A stretch of DNA of 64,000 bases from contig CM069435.1 of the NCBI GenBank assembly GCA_035610365.1, positions 60,323,389 through 60,387,388 on the forward strand, written 5' to 3'. The position numbers and the translations under genes were made by a program. Origin of the DNA: Aquatica leii. Taxonomy: Eukaryota > Arthropoda > Insecta > Coleoptera > Lampyridae. Under the pieces are notes generated by a model. It was not told the DNA's origin. It saw only the letters and a program-made list of their open reading frames with translations, and ran no database searches. Below, one piece after another: positions 35,130 through 45,965 of the stretch (position 1 is the stretch's first letter; each line of letters starts with the position of its first letter).

Positions 35130-36480
35130 AGAAGTAGCTAAAAGACACATAAATATAGGCGCGGTGTAAATAAAGGTTAAGTCCAAAAAAGGAATTAAAA
35201 GAAAGCTATAAATACGGCCTGTGAACAAAAATGCAAATTAAAGTGCACGCAAAACTTTTCTGAATCAGAAAGGCAGAAGATATTCGATGCTTATTGGCAA
35301 GTACGAAGTTATTAGTAGCATTTTCTTCGGAGTCGTATGGAAATAGTGGTACCAAAATACCAGTACAAAAGAGAATATTCTCAACGTAAAAACAATCAAA
35401 CACATTATCTTATAAAAAACGAATTCAAAATTCAAAATGTTTGATCGCCCTTTGGACACAGTAATTAAAAACAGCGACGACACTAGTATATTACAGGAAG
35501 ATTAAAAGAGCCTACATGCTAAACATCAGAAATTTGACAAAAAAATTTGAGAAGGAATCCGGAAACACTTTGCATCTATACCAAAGATACCCAGCCGTCA
35601 TTGTCGTAGTAGTAGTTCTCGATAATATATTAAAGGAGAAAAAACTGTGACAGATCTTCATAGGGATTACGTCGCTGAACAGAAAAAAATCAATATAGAT
35701 TATGGTAAATACCTTACATACTTTCAAGTATTTAAAAACGAGTTCAACCTCAGTATCTTCGCCCCCAAAAAAAGACCAGTGTGACAAGTGTACAAGTTTT
35801 AAAAATAACCAATTGGGAGAAAAGGATAACTTACTAAAAAGTTATGAAAAGAACTTGTGAACGCAAGTTTTTTGCGTGAGATTCTAAAGGCAACGGCATA
35901 GCAAAACGACAATTATTATATTATATTTGTAAGAATAGATTCGTCGTGTCAATTTTGTGTACTACGCATATCACGTGACAGGTCTTTACAAATAACGCGA
36001 ACTCTAAATGGCGATATAGTAGTCGCATTTTTTTACCTTTAGACTATATTGCCATGTCCTAATGGAGAAACATCTGAATTCTTCTATGTTTCTAAACTTG
36101 CAGCCTACAATTTTACAATTTATAACTTAAAAAGTGGAGAAATTACATGTTTTTTTTCTAGGCTGAGATGGAAGGTTGAAGAAGTTGCAACGAGATTGGT
36201 ACATGCATATTGAAGTACTTCCATAGCCTAAGAAACACAAGCAACGTTGACGTAATTTTTTATTCAGATAACTTCTTATGGTAAAAATGTTTTTTGTCTC
36301 TTGTATAAGATTTATTCTCGCAACGCCCACTTTTCGTCACACGAGCATTATTCTTCCGGTAATGTTGGAATAACGCAGACACCATCTAGCCTTGTGGACG
36401 CCCAACAAGGCTTTCATTGCATCCATGCAAAAATTGAACAAAGTATTGTTGCGATTTAAATGAAAGTCTTTATTTGAAGT
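35130..36480 (+). pseudogene. Remnant of an insect repeat-borne DDE-like gene
   Basis: In changing frames the plus strand reads CTQNFSESERQKIFDAYW, IPKIPSRHCRSSSSR, KTVTDLHRDYVAEQKKINID, FKNEFNLSIFAPKKRP and LPCPNGETSEFFYVSKLAAY followed by NFTIYNL. I recognise this order (SExERQxIFDxYW; SHYxRxxSxR; DLYxxY; FFYxxKLxxYN) from a protein repeated many times in insect genomes and taken to be transposon-borne. It has several stops and shifts here. The exact transposon superfamily is not something I can name with certainty. Confidence 0.5.
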
Positions 36481-36777
36481 AAACGTTTGTTTTTTATGTT
36501 TGTTGTTTAATTTAATTTTTGCGTAATTATTTGTAGCGGGTTTCTTGACCTCCATACGTGTTCTTTGTTTGTGAAGGTAATAAGCGGATGTTGTGATTGG
36601 AAAAATTTCCATGATCACGTTACGTCACCGTAGTTAACCTTCAGTGGTTTAGTGCAATTGTCACCGTATTGGAGAACACACTGAAATTACGAATTTGAGG
36701 AAAACTTGGCGCATTTGTTTGTTTTTCAGTAATCGTATCAAATAGGTTTTACTTGTGATAGCAGCGTATGTACGTCT

Positions 36778-37264
36778 GTGTTAGATTTTAGTTAATTTTA
36801 GAACATTCTGGGAAGGAAGGCGCCTCCTTGCTTCGAAGAAAAATTAAATTGTAAGTATTATGCTTTTTATTTTAATTCTTAGTGCTTTGGTGGTCAGTCA
36901 ATTGTAAGAACGACTGAACGTACATAATAAGTAATTAGCACAACTAACTATACAATCGGTTTGCTATGTATCACATATTATTATACGGTGCGTTTTGATT
37001 CTCTGAATCTTCGAGATGTGTATCTTTGTGTTATAATTTACAAATTTAAGTTCATTTCTTTTTGAAACTTAAAAGTTAGGCCGACAAAGTCACTTTGTTT
37101 ACGACGTGTTGCCCAATAGAAGGCTTATTTTATAATTTGTCTGTGATACCGACGTGCTAACGTTTGATCAAACTTATATAAATATATTTATGTACCTTCT
37201 TTTATTGTTAAACTGTTGTCTGTGATAAAATAAATGTACTCAGTGTGTCATTTGTTTTATTACA
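36778..37264. repeat. Possible solo LTR
   Basis: A block beginning TGTGTTAG and ending TTATTACA contains a GC-richer GGGAAGGAAGGCGCCTCCTT stretch and an AATAAATG signal near its end, a layout seen in LTRs. No second copy lies in the window and no target duplication was found, so this is a guess. Confidence 0.25.
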
Positions 37265-39279
37265 GCTTCGGGTAGATTTAACCGGTGTCTCCCATCCTAA
37301 TCTTTCATCGTTTTGGCGCATTTTTAAACTTACTTTATAATTTAGTACCACAAAGCTTACGACTCAATCACCGAATAAACTGAGCTAGTCGTCGCTCTTT
37401 AAGTTACGAGAAAATTTACGTAACAAACTGTACGGGGCAACAAAAAACTATACACACATAGAAAAAGGTTTCTTAAAAGCGCACCGATATAGACACTTTT
37501 CCAATACGTAAGCATCATAGAATTGATTTTAAATTAGTTGATACTGGTTTAAAAAAACAGTACAGTAACAGCTGTAAAGATGAAGTTTTATAAAAAAAGC
37601 GTTAGTGTTAATGCAATCGAAGTAAATCCAAATAATTAAAAATAATACTAAATGCGTTTATATTTGTTTGTGCGCTTACGTGTTATTTTTGTTTTTTTGT
37701 CGTTTTTCGTTGTGTTTTTTGTAGTTATATGTGTGTGAAGCGGAAGGTATTTGTTCTATTAAATCGCAAGAATTGCAGCAATGTGGCCTAATACGCCTAA
37801 TATTTAGATGTCCGAGCGTCTTTAGCGTCATGTGTTTAAGATGTTGAACGTCAACCATTCTGAGAAACTATTTTATATACCAAGGATGTAAAACACACTA
37901 ATATGTACTAAAATGACTTTTTTTAAACATGCGTTTACTTATTCGACAAGTTGTATTTTTAGAATTGCTTGATACCAGTGCTGTGGCACGATTGATTAAC
38001 TTAAGACTTTTCACAATTTGCCAACTTTACCGACATATCAGAGGCGTGGCCTTAGAAGTTGTTAAAAGTGCCAAAAAAGTTTCAGTTGAGGGCTATTGAA
38101 CTGTCCAAAAAAAAATTTACTGCAATCAAAGCTTTTAGATCATTTTATGTGACATGGCATTTTGAGTTAGTCTTATCATTTTCATAAAAGAAGGAATTAT
38201 TAAGTTGATAAAAATTCATATTACATTATTCATTGATCTTTGTTGACTAACAAAAGAAGTGTTTTTTTAGATTCAAATTATTTTTAAGCTATTAAAAGTG
38301 TTTTTTCATTTAATTACTAACTATGACGACCATACGCGTAGTGTAGAAACGGTTTCTATGGCGGATGTAGATTTAGTGACTTTGTTAACAAAATCATAGT
38401 TACTAAGGTGTACTGTAATTTAAAAAATAAAAAAAATAAATAATCCGCATTTTTTTTCAATAACCATCTTAAAATGCCTTTCAAAGAATAGTGCCCTAAA
38501 GTGATATGACCCGTTTTTCCGTCTTCTTATTTGGTAGAAAGTGGATTCAGTGGCGTTATGAGCCTCATTACAAATAAAAGAAGCCGGCTAGAAATTAGTA
38601 CGTGAGCTGGACATAAATACACTCATAACATCCTATCAAGTTCATTCATGTCATTAAATATTTTTTTGTTTCAAAACAAAAGTTATGATTTCAATAAACG
38701 CTACTTCAACAAAATGTTTTATTTATATTTTATATTCACGTCACCATGTACCATTCAAGACAAATATTAAATTTGCAATTTTTTTATTATACATTTATGT
38801 AGTTTTTTCACTCAAGGGTCCGTGGGTAAGTTTTGACTTTGAAAACGAGTTCGTAGGACAAAAGAGTTTAAAGTCACTTTATTAATATACTTAACTTCCT
38901 GTCAATTTACCTACTTACGCTTTACAAAAATACCTAACCTCACAAAAAATTGGAAATAAATAATTTGTTTTATCATATAGTGTAGGTAAATATATACTGC
39001 ATAATATCATACCTTAGCCACATCATAAGCTTTTCATATGATAAACTCATGTGAAAAAGTCATGTAACAAATCATATAATGTAAAGTACCTTTTATTATT
39101 TAAGTTACTATACGTTATATATGATCTAAACTTCTATGCACAGGTTTTATTCATTGAGTAAATCAAAATATCTTAGAAAAATTATTTTTTTGCATACTTC
39201 GGTATGACGTTTCCAAATGTTCTACGTTTTCTAATTTATCAAATTACGGTATCGTTAATAATTTTCTAGCAAAACAAAA
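37265..39279. other. Intergenic stretch upstream of gene C
   Basis: AT-rich sequence without a recognised gene. A 60-codon minus-strand frame (37676-37858) has a His/Cys-rich patch (RPHCCNSC) but no family match that I can name. Confidence 0.35.
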
Positions 39280-42200
39280 ATGTGTTCAAATGATTACTAC
39301 GCTTCTGTTGGAAGTATGTTCTATACTATTGTAAGTACCATTAATTATTACTTACTCATTATTAAACTATTTTGTTTTCGTTTATATAGATTCAAATTAT
39401 TATACATTATAGTATATGCGGGTGGCTACTTAAATTCTATAAATGTGAATACGTTTTTGATGAGAAGAGATATTTTAAATATTTTTTATATCTTACATAT
39501 TTTTACAGTAAGTATTAAACATTTTACATTTAGCCTGTTGTTTTAGTAATAAAACGGTCTTTACCTTTATTTGATTTTGTTGCAAAAAGATTATCCGTTT
39601 TAAAACGAAACACCATTACTTGAAAATTTTATAATAAAATCTCGTCGATTTTAGTTCCATTATATGAAAATGAAAGGTGTAAAAAAGTACAATACCCATC
39701 GACCTGGCAACAACGGAAAGCTATGCTTCGCGTAGCTTTCCGATGTTGCCAGGTCGATGACAATACCTCTCTCTTTTTGCCAACATAACAAAAATTATAT
39801 TGTTTTAACAATTTTCCAATATATAAATCTTGTAATGCGTAATAAATCAAAAAAATGTAAATAAAATGCCCTTCTCCAAACTCTGAACATTAATAAAAAC
39901 GCTGCTCAATATTTACAGCTTGCAACATTTATGTATGATTGCAAGAGCAATTCCTGCCAGAGTGTCCCTAAATGTCTATTTTTAGGTTCCTTCGACCTCT
40001 TTACTCTTCGCTTTACCGGTTAGTTTTGTGACGCCGGTATGTTACTGCTAGAAAGGTTGCGTTTGTACACCCCTGCTGTTTCGGCAGTTAGTACAATTGC
40101 GTGCGCCGTCTGGTGTTGCTGTTGCGTTCTTGACGTTCTCGCTTTTGCTTCTTGTATAGGTGGGTTTTGCTTTCGCGTCCTCGCCATTAGAGTAGAACCG
40201 GTTGCCTGAGCTCCTGATTCTTTTTGTTTTTTAAATTTTCGTCTTGCCGCGCCCGAAAGCTTTTAGGTTTTTCAGGTTCGCGTTTAGCATCAGTCGATAA
40301 AATTTTTTTGTCGGTATTTCCATATATGTTACCACGAGTACGGGGAAAAAGAAGGTCGCCATGCGCAGTGCCCCAATACACACGTAAGGCTATATACAAC
40401 GGGGTTCGCCTGGTGTCCCGAGATTGGAACCAGTGACGACTAATCCTCTATCCAGTCACACATCTATCGGCCTGGTTTATCGGTCAGATTTAGATTTTTA
40501 ATTAGGTTGTCTCCTCTTGGTCTAAACAATTAAGCCAAGACCTCCTAACACTGCTTGCCAGTGAGACATGTCCACAGCAGCAAAATGTTTGTGTTTTGCT
40601 ACCGTGCCTACTGATCAAAGTCAACAGAGCAGCGACAGGCATTGTTGGCTCTTGCCACAACACTACAGCTTGAGCTGGTTTGCGTAACAGTAGTATTGGA
40701 GTAAGTACGGATTTTACGCCGCAATTTCAACATCTGCCAAGGTAAACAAGGTTGTTCCAGCTCAGCTAGTGAAGCTGCGTACCGTTACAACCTATCTACC
40801 CTTTTATCCACTACCTAGACACGCGCCCCATAAGTAGCTCAACTCACAGAAATGGTGTTAGATCGGGGATCAAACAGGTCAATCAATGAGCTGCCTTTTA
40901 CCGATTTATTTTTCTGAAAAGCGATTGTCCAAAAGCTGCCGTACTTTAATATCAAAATAAATACTCGCAAGTACATATATAAGGAATTAAAAATTAATGC
41001 TAACACTTCAAAATTTGTAGGTTGTTTGTAAAAATATAGGATACTATTCTTATCATTGTTCAAAAGCGGAAAAAGCCATTTTGAAAATTTGGAAACATAA
41101 TAATTTGTCTAAAAATTGCATTTAAGTATTTTTAATTTTATTTCAATATATTAACACATTAAAAGATTTCTATTTCCAATAATGTACGAATTAATCACTT
41201 AATTCACATTCTCTTTTTAAAGAAAATGAGATCTTCTGCAAAAATGGCACTTATAATAACAGCTGTTATTTTTTGTCAAAATTTGTTTCCCTAAAAACTA
41301 AAATCAACATATCATGGGATTTTATTAGAAAATTATTATTATAATCGTTATTAAAAATGTTATGCTTTAAAAGGAACACTCTGTAGGTAATGGTAAAGTA
41401 GCTTATCCTCCTGTTTGTGAAGTTGTAATTAGTACTAGATCTTATCTTTCTTAGGAGGGGCAATAAAAACCACTCTAAACTATTTTTATGGCTACGTTTC
41501 GTGTCTCTAGTGTGTACTTCTTCAAGCCACTGAAAATTTATTTACGGTAAGCGAATAACATTGCACACGTATATAACAACTAACTGAATTTGTTAACAGG
41601 TACAACATAAAGACAAAAAAACTTACATGAAAAGGTTATGAGTGGAGACAGTCCACTGGTCCAACAAGCATACCGTCTAATATTATTACTTATTCTAGTT
41701 AACATAAAATTATTAAGGCAGTAGAATTAAAATTTAAATCTATATACAAAGAAAAACGACGGACATTAAAGTTAAACAAACAATATACACTGAATGTAAA
41801 TTCAAAAATAATTGTAAGTATGATAAGGCTAATAGATAAAAATGACCATGAAATCGCATTCACCTACAAAGTTTATCTTGCAATTTTTAAAATTAAATTA
41901 TTGTAAATATTGCTTAAATTGTTGGTGTCGTTATTAAAATTAATGTTGTTTTTATATATGTATATTATTATATATTTTTGAATTATCAAAATACATATCT
42001 AATATAATACAGAACATCTCATATTTATTTATGCATAATATAAAAAACTCATACGAATTAATCGCTAAAACTAAAAACACATTAATGCCGCCTAATCATA
42101 TGCTTGTATCATTTGATGTGTCATCTTTGTTCACTAATATTACGAAAGAGCTCTCTGTAAAACTGTTAAGAGAATATTGGAATGAGTTAAAGAGCCACAC

Positions 42201-44680
42201 TACATTTGGCACTGCAATGGGCAACCCAGCATCACCTATACTAGCCAGTCTTGCAATGCATAATTTACTTATTTATGTAAAAAACAAAATGACATTTACA
42301 CCGACCTTTTTGTTATGTTATGTTGACGATATCATTACATGCATTCTCGATACAGAAATTGAAAACACTTTTTTAACGGTTTCAATCAACATCTAAAATT
42401 CACGGTTGAAATCGAAAAAGAAGGTTCATTGCCATTTATAGATGTTAGACTCAGTAAGGATGTTAGCACTAGTATGTTAGTTACAGAATGGTATACTAAA
42501 CCAATAGCCTCTAATAGAACAATTAACATTTTATCGAGACACCCACACCACCAAAAAATCAATGTCATCAAAGCTATGAAAAATAAAATTATAAATTTGA
42601 GTAGCCCTCAATTTCACAAAGAAAACCTCAACGTCTTAAATAACATATTAAGGAAGAACAACTATCCAAAAAATATATTAAACAAAATACTTTCTAATAC
42701 AAACATAACTATCGTGATTCTGCCACCAACTAACTTACCTACAACTAACCTTAATACGACCCCTAACACAAATCCTACCACTAACCTTAATACTAACATC
42801 ACTTATATGAAAATAATTAATGTCCCAAATCTAACAAATAGAATCATTCCGATTTTAAAAACAAAGAACATCAAAATAGCAATATACAACAATAACACCA
42901 TCTATAATACACTGTACAGCAAAACTAAAGATAAAACAAACACAATAGAAAAGCACGATGTAATATACAAACTAGACTGTACCAATTGTAATGTATGTTA
43001 TATCGGCCAAACGAAACAAAAAGTAAAAAATCGGATTAACAACCATCGTTATGATTGCAAAACAAAAAAAGCAGACACAGCATTAGCAGTCCATCACATT
43101 AACACTGGACATACCTTCGATTTCAACAATCCTACAATTTTAGATGTTGAAAATAATTTCAAAAAAGGTTAGTTTCGGAAATGATATACATCAACATATA
43201 TAAAAACAACAATAATTTTAATAACGACACCAACAATTTAAGCAATATTTACAATAATTTAATTTCAAAAATTGCAAGATAAACTTTGAAGGTGATCGCG
43301 ATTTCAAGGTCATTTTTATCTATTAGCCTTATCATACTTACAATTATTTTTGAATTTACATTCAGTGTATATTGTTTCTTTAACTTTAATGTCCGTCGTT
43401 TTTCTTTGTGTATAGATTTAAATTTTAATTCTACTGACTTAATAAGTTTATGTTAACTAGAGTAAGTAATAATATTAGACGGTATGCTTGTTGGACCAGT
43501 GGACTGTCTCCACTCATAACCTTTTCTTGTAAGTTTTTTTGTCTTTATGTTGTACCTGTTAACAAATTCAGTTAGTTGTTATATACGTGTGCAATGTTGT
43601 TCACTTACCGTAAATAAATTTTCAGTGGCCTGAAGAAGTTCACACTAAAAGCACGAAACGTAGCCATAAAAATAGTTTAGAGTGGTTTTTATTGCCCCTT
43701 CTAAGAAAGACAAGATCTAGTACTAATTACAACTCTGTAGATACTATACTATAATAAACGATTTTTAAGTTTTCGTGTTTAAATTTAGTTTACAAATATA
43801 TGTATATATTAAATTTTTAGAATGTATTATTTCTGTAGGTATTATAAGTTTCTTTCCGATTAAAAAGCAAAAAAAATTGTAAATCACTTAATACAGTATT
43901 AGTAAAAAAATGTATATATGTTATTTATTGAAAAAATTTATTTCATTTTATCATTAGATAAAGATTGTAAGAGTAATGCTACGTTTGAAGAGGTCGCATC
44001 ACCGGATATAAACTCATATCAGAGTTTTTTAAATTACCATGATTTATCTGCAATAAGCTGGCCGAATAGTTCAAATGTTGCTCTTAGGACATACAACATT
44101 TGTTCCAACCACATCACTTTTAATACACTTTGGTTAATAACGTCAATAAATTTGTTGAGTAAGTTCTAATTGATCTATGAAGTCTCTACTTGATAAATTA
44201 AAATTAGTTGGAGCATTTTGTAACTCAAACGGTTCTTGGGCTGCTATATTATATTTTCCATGGGTCATTATCACTTTAATTATATTGATTTACGATATTA
44301 TTACTACAGCATGGTTTGCTTCTGACATTTCTCGCACATATGTACGTATGTAATTAACAGAAAAACTACTGATAAGACAAATATTTTTTAGGGCTTAAGA
44401 AAGTGGTTTGAGTTTATTGGAGGCAAAGAAGATCCTACAATATTAAAAATGGATTTAATTTATCCTCCAATTAATACTGCTATGCCATCAATTTTTTTAG
44501 TTGTAGTCTTTGGAAGAATATTTATTCTATGGTTTGTCAACCTATGTATATTCTTTAGGTTATTACAGGCTTCTGTAAACGCTTATCGTGAAACTGGCGA
44601 AAGTGGAATACGTAAGATTTTTTTAAGTTTAGAATTAACGTAAAAACGTTTACATTTTAGTGTATTGTATACCCGCTTAA
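39280..44680 (+). CDS. Gene C: four-pass membrane protein, six exons
   Basis: Predicted 247-residue paralog of genes A and B. Exons: 39280-39330, 39390-39507, 43958-44158, 44208-44341, 44392-44611, 44661-44680. Donors are GTAAG-like, except GTACGT after exon 4. The phases are 0, 1, 1, 0, 1 and the frame ends TAA after LYCIPA. Exon 1 reads MCSNDYYASVGSMFYTI. Passes are near residues 18-31, 106-127, 135-159 and 200-226. The loop after the first pass has Cys in YKC and KDC and a glycosylation site NAT. FPW and YDIITTAWFA lie in the third pass, WFVNLC in the fourth. The C-terminal tail is shorter than that of gene A. Intron 2 (4.45 kb) contains a hairpin insertion, a GC-rich block and a Penelope-like element. 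Function unknown. Confidence 0.85.
39689..39767. mobile_element. 63-bp hairpin element with 8-bp target duplication
   Basis: Arms 39697-39725 and 39731-39759 are reverse complements in 27 of 29 bases around a 5-base loop. The hairpin is bracketed exactly by the 8-bp direct repeat ACAATACC (39689-39696 and 39760-39767). An 8-bp duplication fits hAT-type insertion. The unit is only 63 bp, one of the smallest forms such an element could take. It lies in intron 2 of gene C. Confidence 0.85.
39980..40850. repeat. GC-richer block, probably an unknown repeat
   Basis: About 870 bases are markedly richer in G and C than the surrounding intron and contain two modest open frames on opposite strands (about 40187-40436). 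No domain is recognised in either. The sharp change in composition suggests an inserted repeat of foreign origin. On the minus strand near 40400-40470 a stretch recalls tRNA-like A and B boxes, but it is not convincing. Confidence 0.4.
41421..43732 (+). mobile_element. Penelope-like element with inverted terminal arms
   Basis: Two arms of about 540 bp (41421-41960 and 43195-43732) are reverse complements with high identity. They bracket a plus-strand coding region. That region encodes part of the Penelope-type reverse transcriptase (SFDVSSLFTNI, GTAMGNPASPILASLAMHN, CYVDDI) and a GIY-YIG endonuclease (VIYKLDCTNCNVCYIGQTKQ followed by HRYDC). Both the YVDD and the C-x2-C...YIG motifs are characteristic of the group. 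The 5' coding part is missing and the rest is broken. Inverted terminal copies are known in Penelope-like elements. The motif CTGAAGAAG...CGAAACGTAGCC at 43630-43665 and its mirror at 41490-41526 mark the outer ends. It sits in intron 2 of gene C. Confidence 0.88.
42031..43172 (+). pseudogene. Penelope-like RT and GIY-YIG coding remains
   Basis: The left part (to about 42396) holds RT motifs with SFDVSSLFTN and YVDD; the stretch that normally lies between the first motif and GTAMGNPASP is shorter than usual. The right part (42429-43172) continues the RT thumb (MLVTEWYTKPIASNRTINIL, SRHPHHQK), then an Asn/Thr-rich linker with a near-tandem NLNTNPTTNLNTN pattern, then the GIY-YIG nuclease. The linker repeat is unusual and probably grew by slippage. 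Confidence 0.8.
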
Positions 44681-45002
44681 GTTTATAATTAAAAAATATG
44701 TTTGTCATAAAACATACATACAATGTGTCACAATAAAAAATAAACGGCCAAACTGAAATAGTATAAAAGTTGTTAGTTATTTCTTTTATCGACCTGATGT
44801 ACCTTCGCAATCATGCAAACCCAAATTGTTTCAAATCTCATTGGCAATTTTAGGAATTCTTTGTTTTCTAAAATTTTCGATAAAATTTGATTCTAATATG
44901 AAACAAAATTTTTTGTTCATAAAAATTTCGGCTTTTTTAAAAACGTAACGATATAATTATAATAAATAAAGAGTAATAACCTAATTATTGAATAAGAGTA
45001 TA
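44681..45002. other. Gene C 3' flank
   Basis: AT-rich sequence after the gene C stop codon, with AATAAA words near 44730 and 44960 that could serve polyadenylation. Nothing else seen. Confidence 0.4.
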
Positions 45003-45127
45003 TTATATATCAAGGTTGAGAAGTGCATCATTATAACCTAAGCGATAGATTATATCGCGAGACGCGAAGCGTCGAGGGATATAAATCGCGCAGGTTATAA
45101 TGAACTTCTCAACCGTGTTATATATAC
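45003..45127. mobile_element. Hairpin MITE, about 125 bp
   Basis: ATCAAGGTTGAGAAGTGCAT, then ATTATAACCT, at the left is mirrored by AGGTTATAATGAACTTCTCA, then ACCGTGTT, at the right. The centre GAGACGCGAAGCGTCGAG folds back on itself. The whole unit is one imperfect palindrome flanked by TATATA sequence. Confidence 0.75.
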
Positions 45128-45703
45128 AATTTTTTCCACTACTAGAATTATTAAAACCTTTCTACCTGTTTCTATATCAAATTTAAAATTTAAGATATTA
45201 ATTTTAAATTAAAAATCAAATCAGTGATTTTGACAATTGTCATTAGTTTAATAGAATTAATTTAGACGTAATTCTTAATTGTGATTTAAAGCACAAAAAT
45301 AAACAGATAACGTAAGTTTTTATTGCTAAAGTTGTTTAAATTGTTTAAAAACATTATTATTTTAAGCATTGATTATATCTAAAACATATTTAACTCAATA
45401 ATATTCACATTTAATTAAGCGCGAACTTCAAATAACTTACTTTTTAAAATCAAATTAATTTATTAATTGAGCGATTTGAAAACTTAAATTAGCATTAAAT
45501 AAAATCTCTTGCTCTTGGTACGCAGTTTGGTAAACTTTTTTTCTTTGAAACTGTTGTAGTATTATCAGAAAATGTAAATATGTTCATTATTAACTACTAG
45601 TTAATAATGAAATATTATTTACCTGAGCTTAAAAAAGTACAACTTCACGGCCTTCTATTATACGTAATAATGCAAGCGTATACAACTAGTAGTGGAAAAA
45701 ATT
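45128..45703. mobile_element. MITE with perfect 18-bp terminal inverted repeats
   Basis: AATTTTTTCCACTACTAG (45128-45145) is repeated exactly as its reverse complement at 45686-45703. The 576-bp unit is non-coding and AT-rich, with a small internal palindrome (TTCATTATTAACT around 45582). It directly follows a hairpin element, so one may have inserted beside the other. Confidence 0.6.
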
Positions 45704-45965
45704 TATTATAAACCATTGTAATATTAATAAGTTTTTTTTTGTTGTACGTACACTGCCTCAAAAACATTAATTGGATTGGATTGTTTAAAGAACATGTTTT
45801 TTGCTGCAAATATGAATCTAAATTGTACGTTATAACAGAACGGCTAGTTATATTTTTTTTTGACCAAGGAGATTTTCTATTTATGTATTGTATGACATTC
45901 TCTGCAGTGATTTTACGAGGTTACTAAACACTTTTTATAAGCACCGCCTCAAGCGTTCAAAGAAC

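Noticed and set aside
36778-37264. Solo LTR treated as certain
   Set aside because: Only the TG...CA ends and a polyadenylation-like word support it; no partner copy or target duplication was seen, so it is listed at low confidence only.
39697-39759. Hairpin as a microRNA precursor
   Set aside because: The exact 8-bp direct repeats around it show that it inserted as a mobile unit; a later small-RNA role is possible but not shown.
40400-40480. tRNA gene or tRNA-derived SINE head on the minus strand
   Set aside because: A GGTTCCAATC word and a GATAGAGG word recall the A and B boxes, but spacing and a cloverleaf could not be supported.
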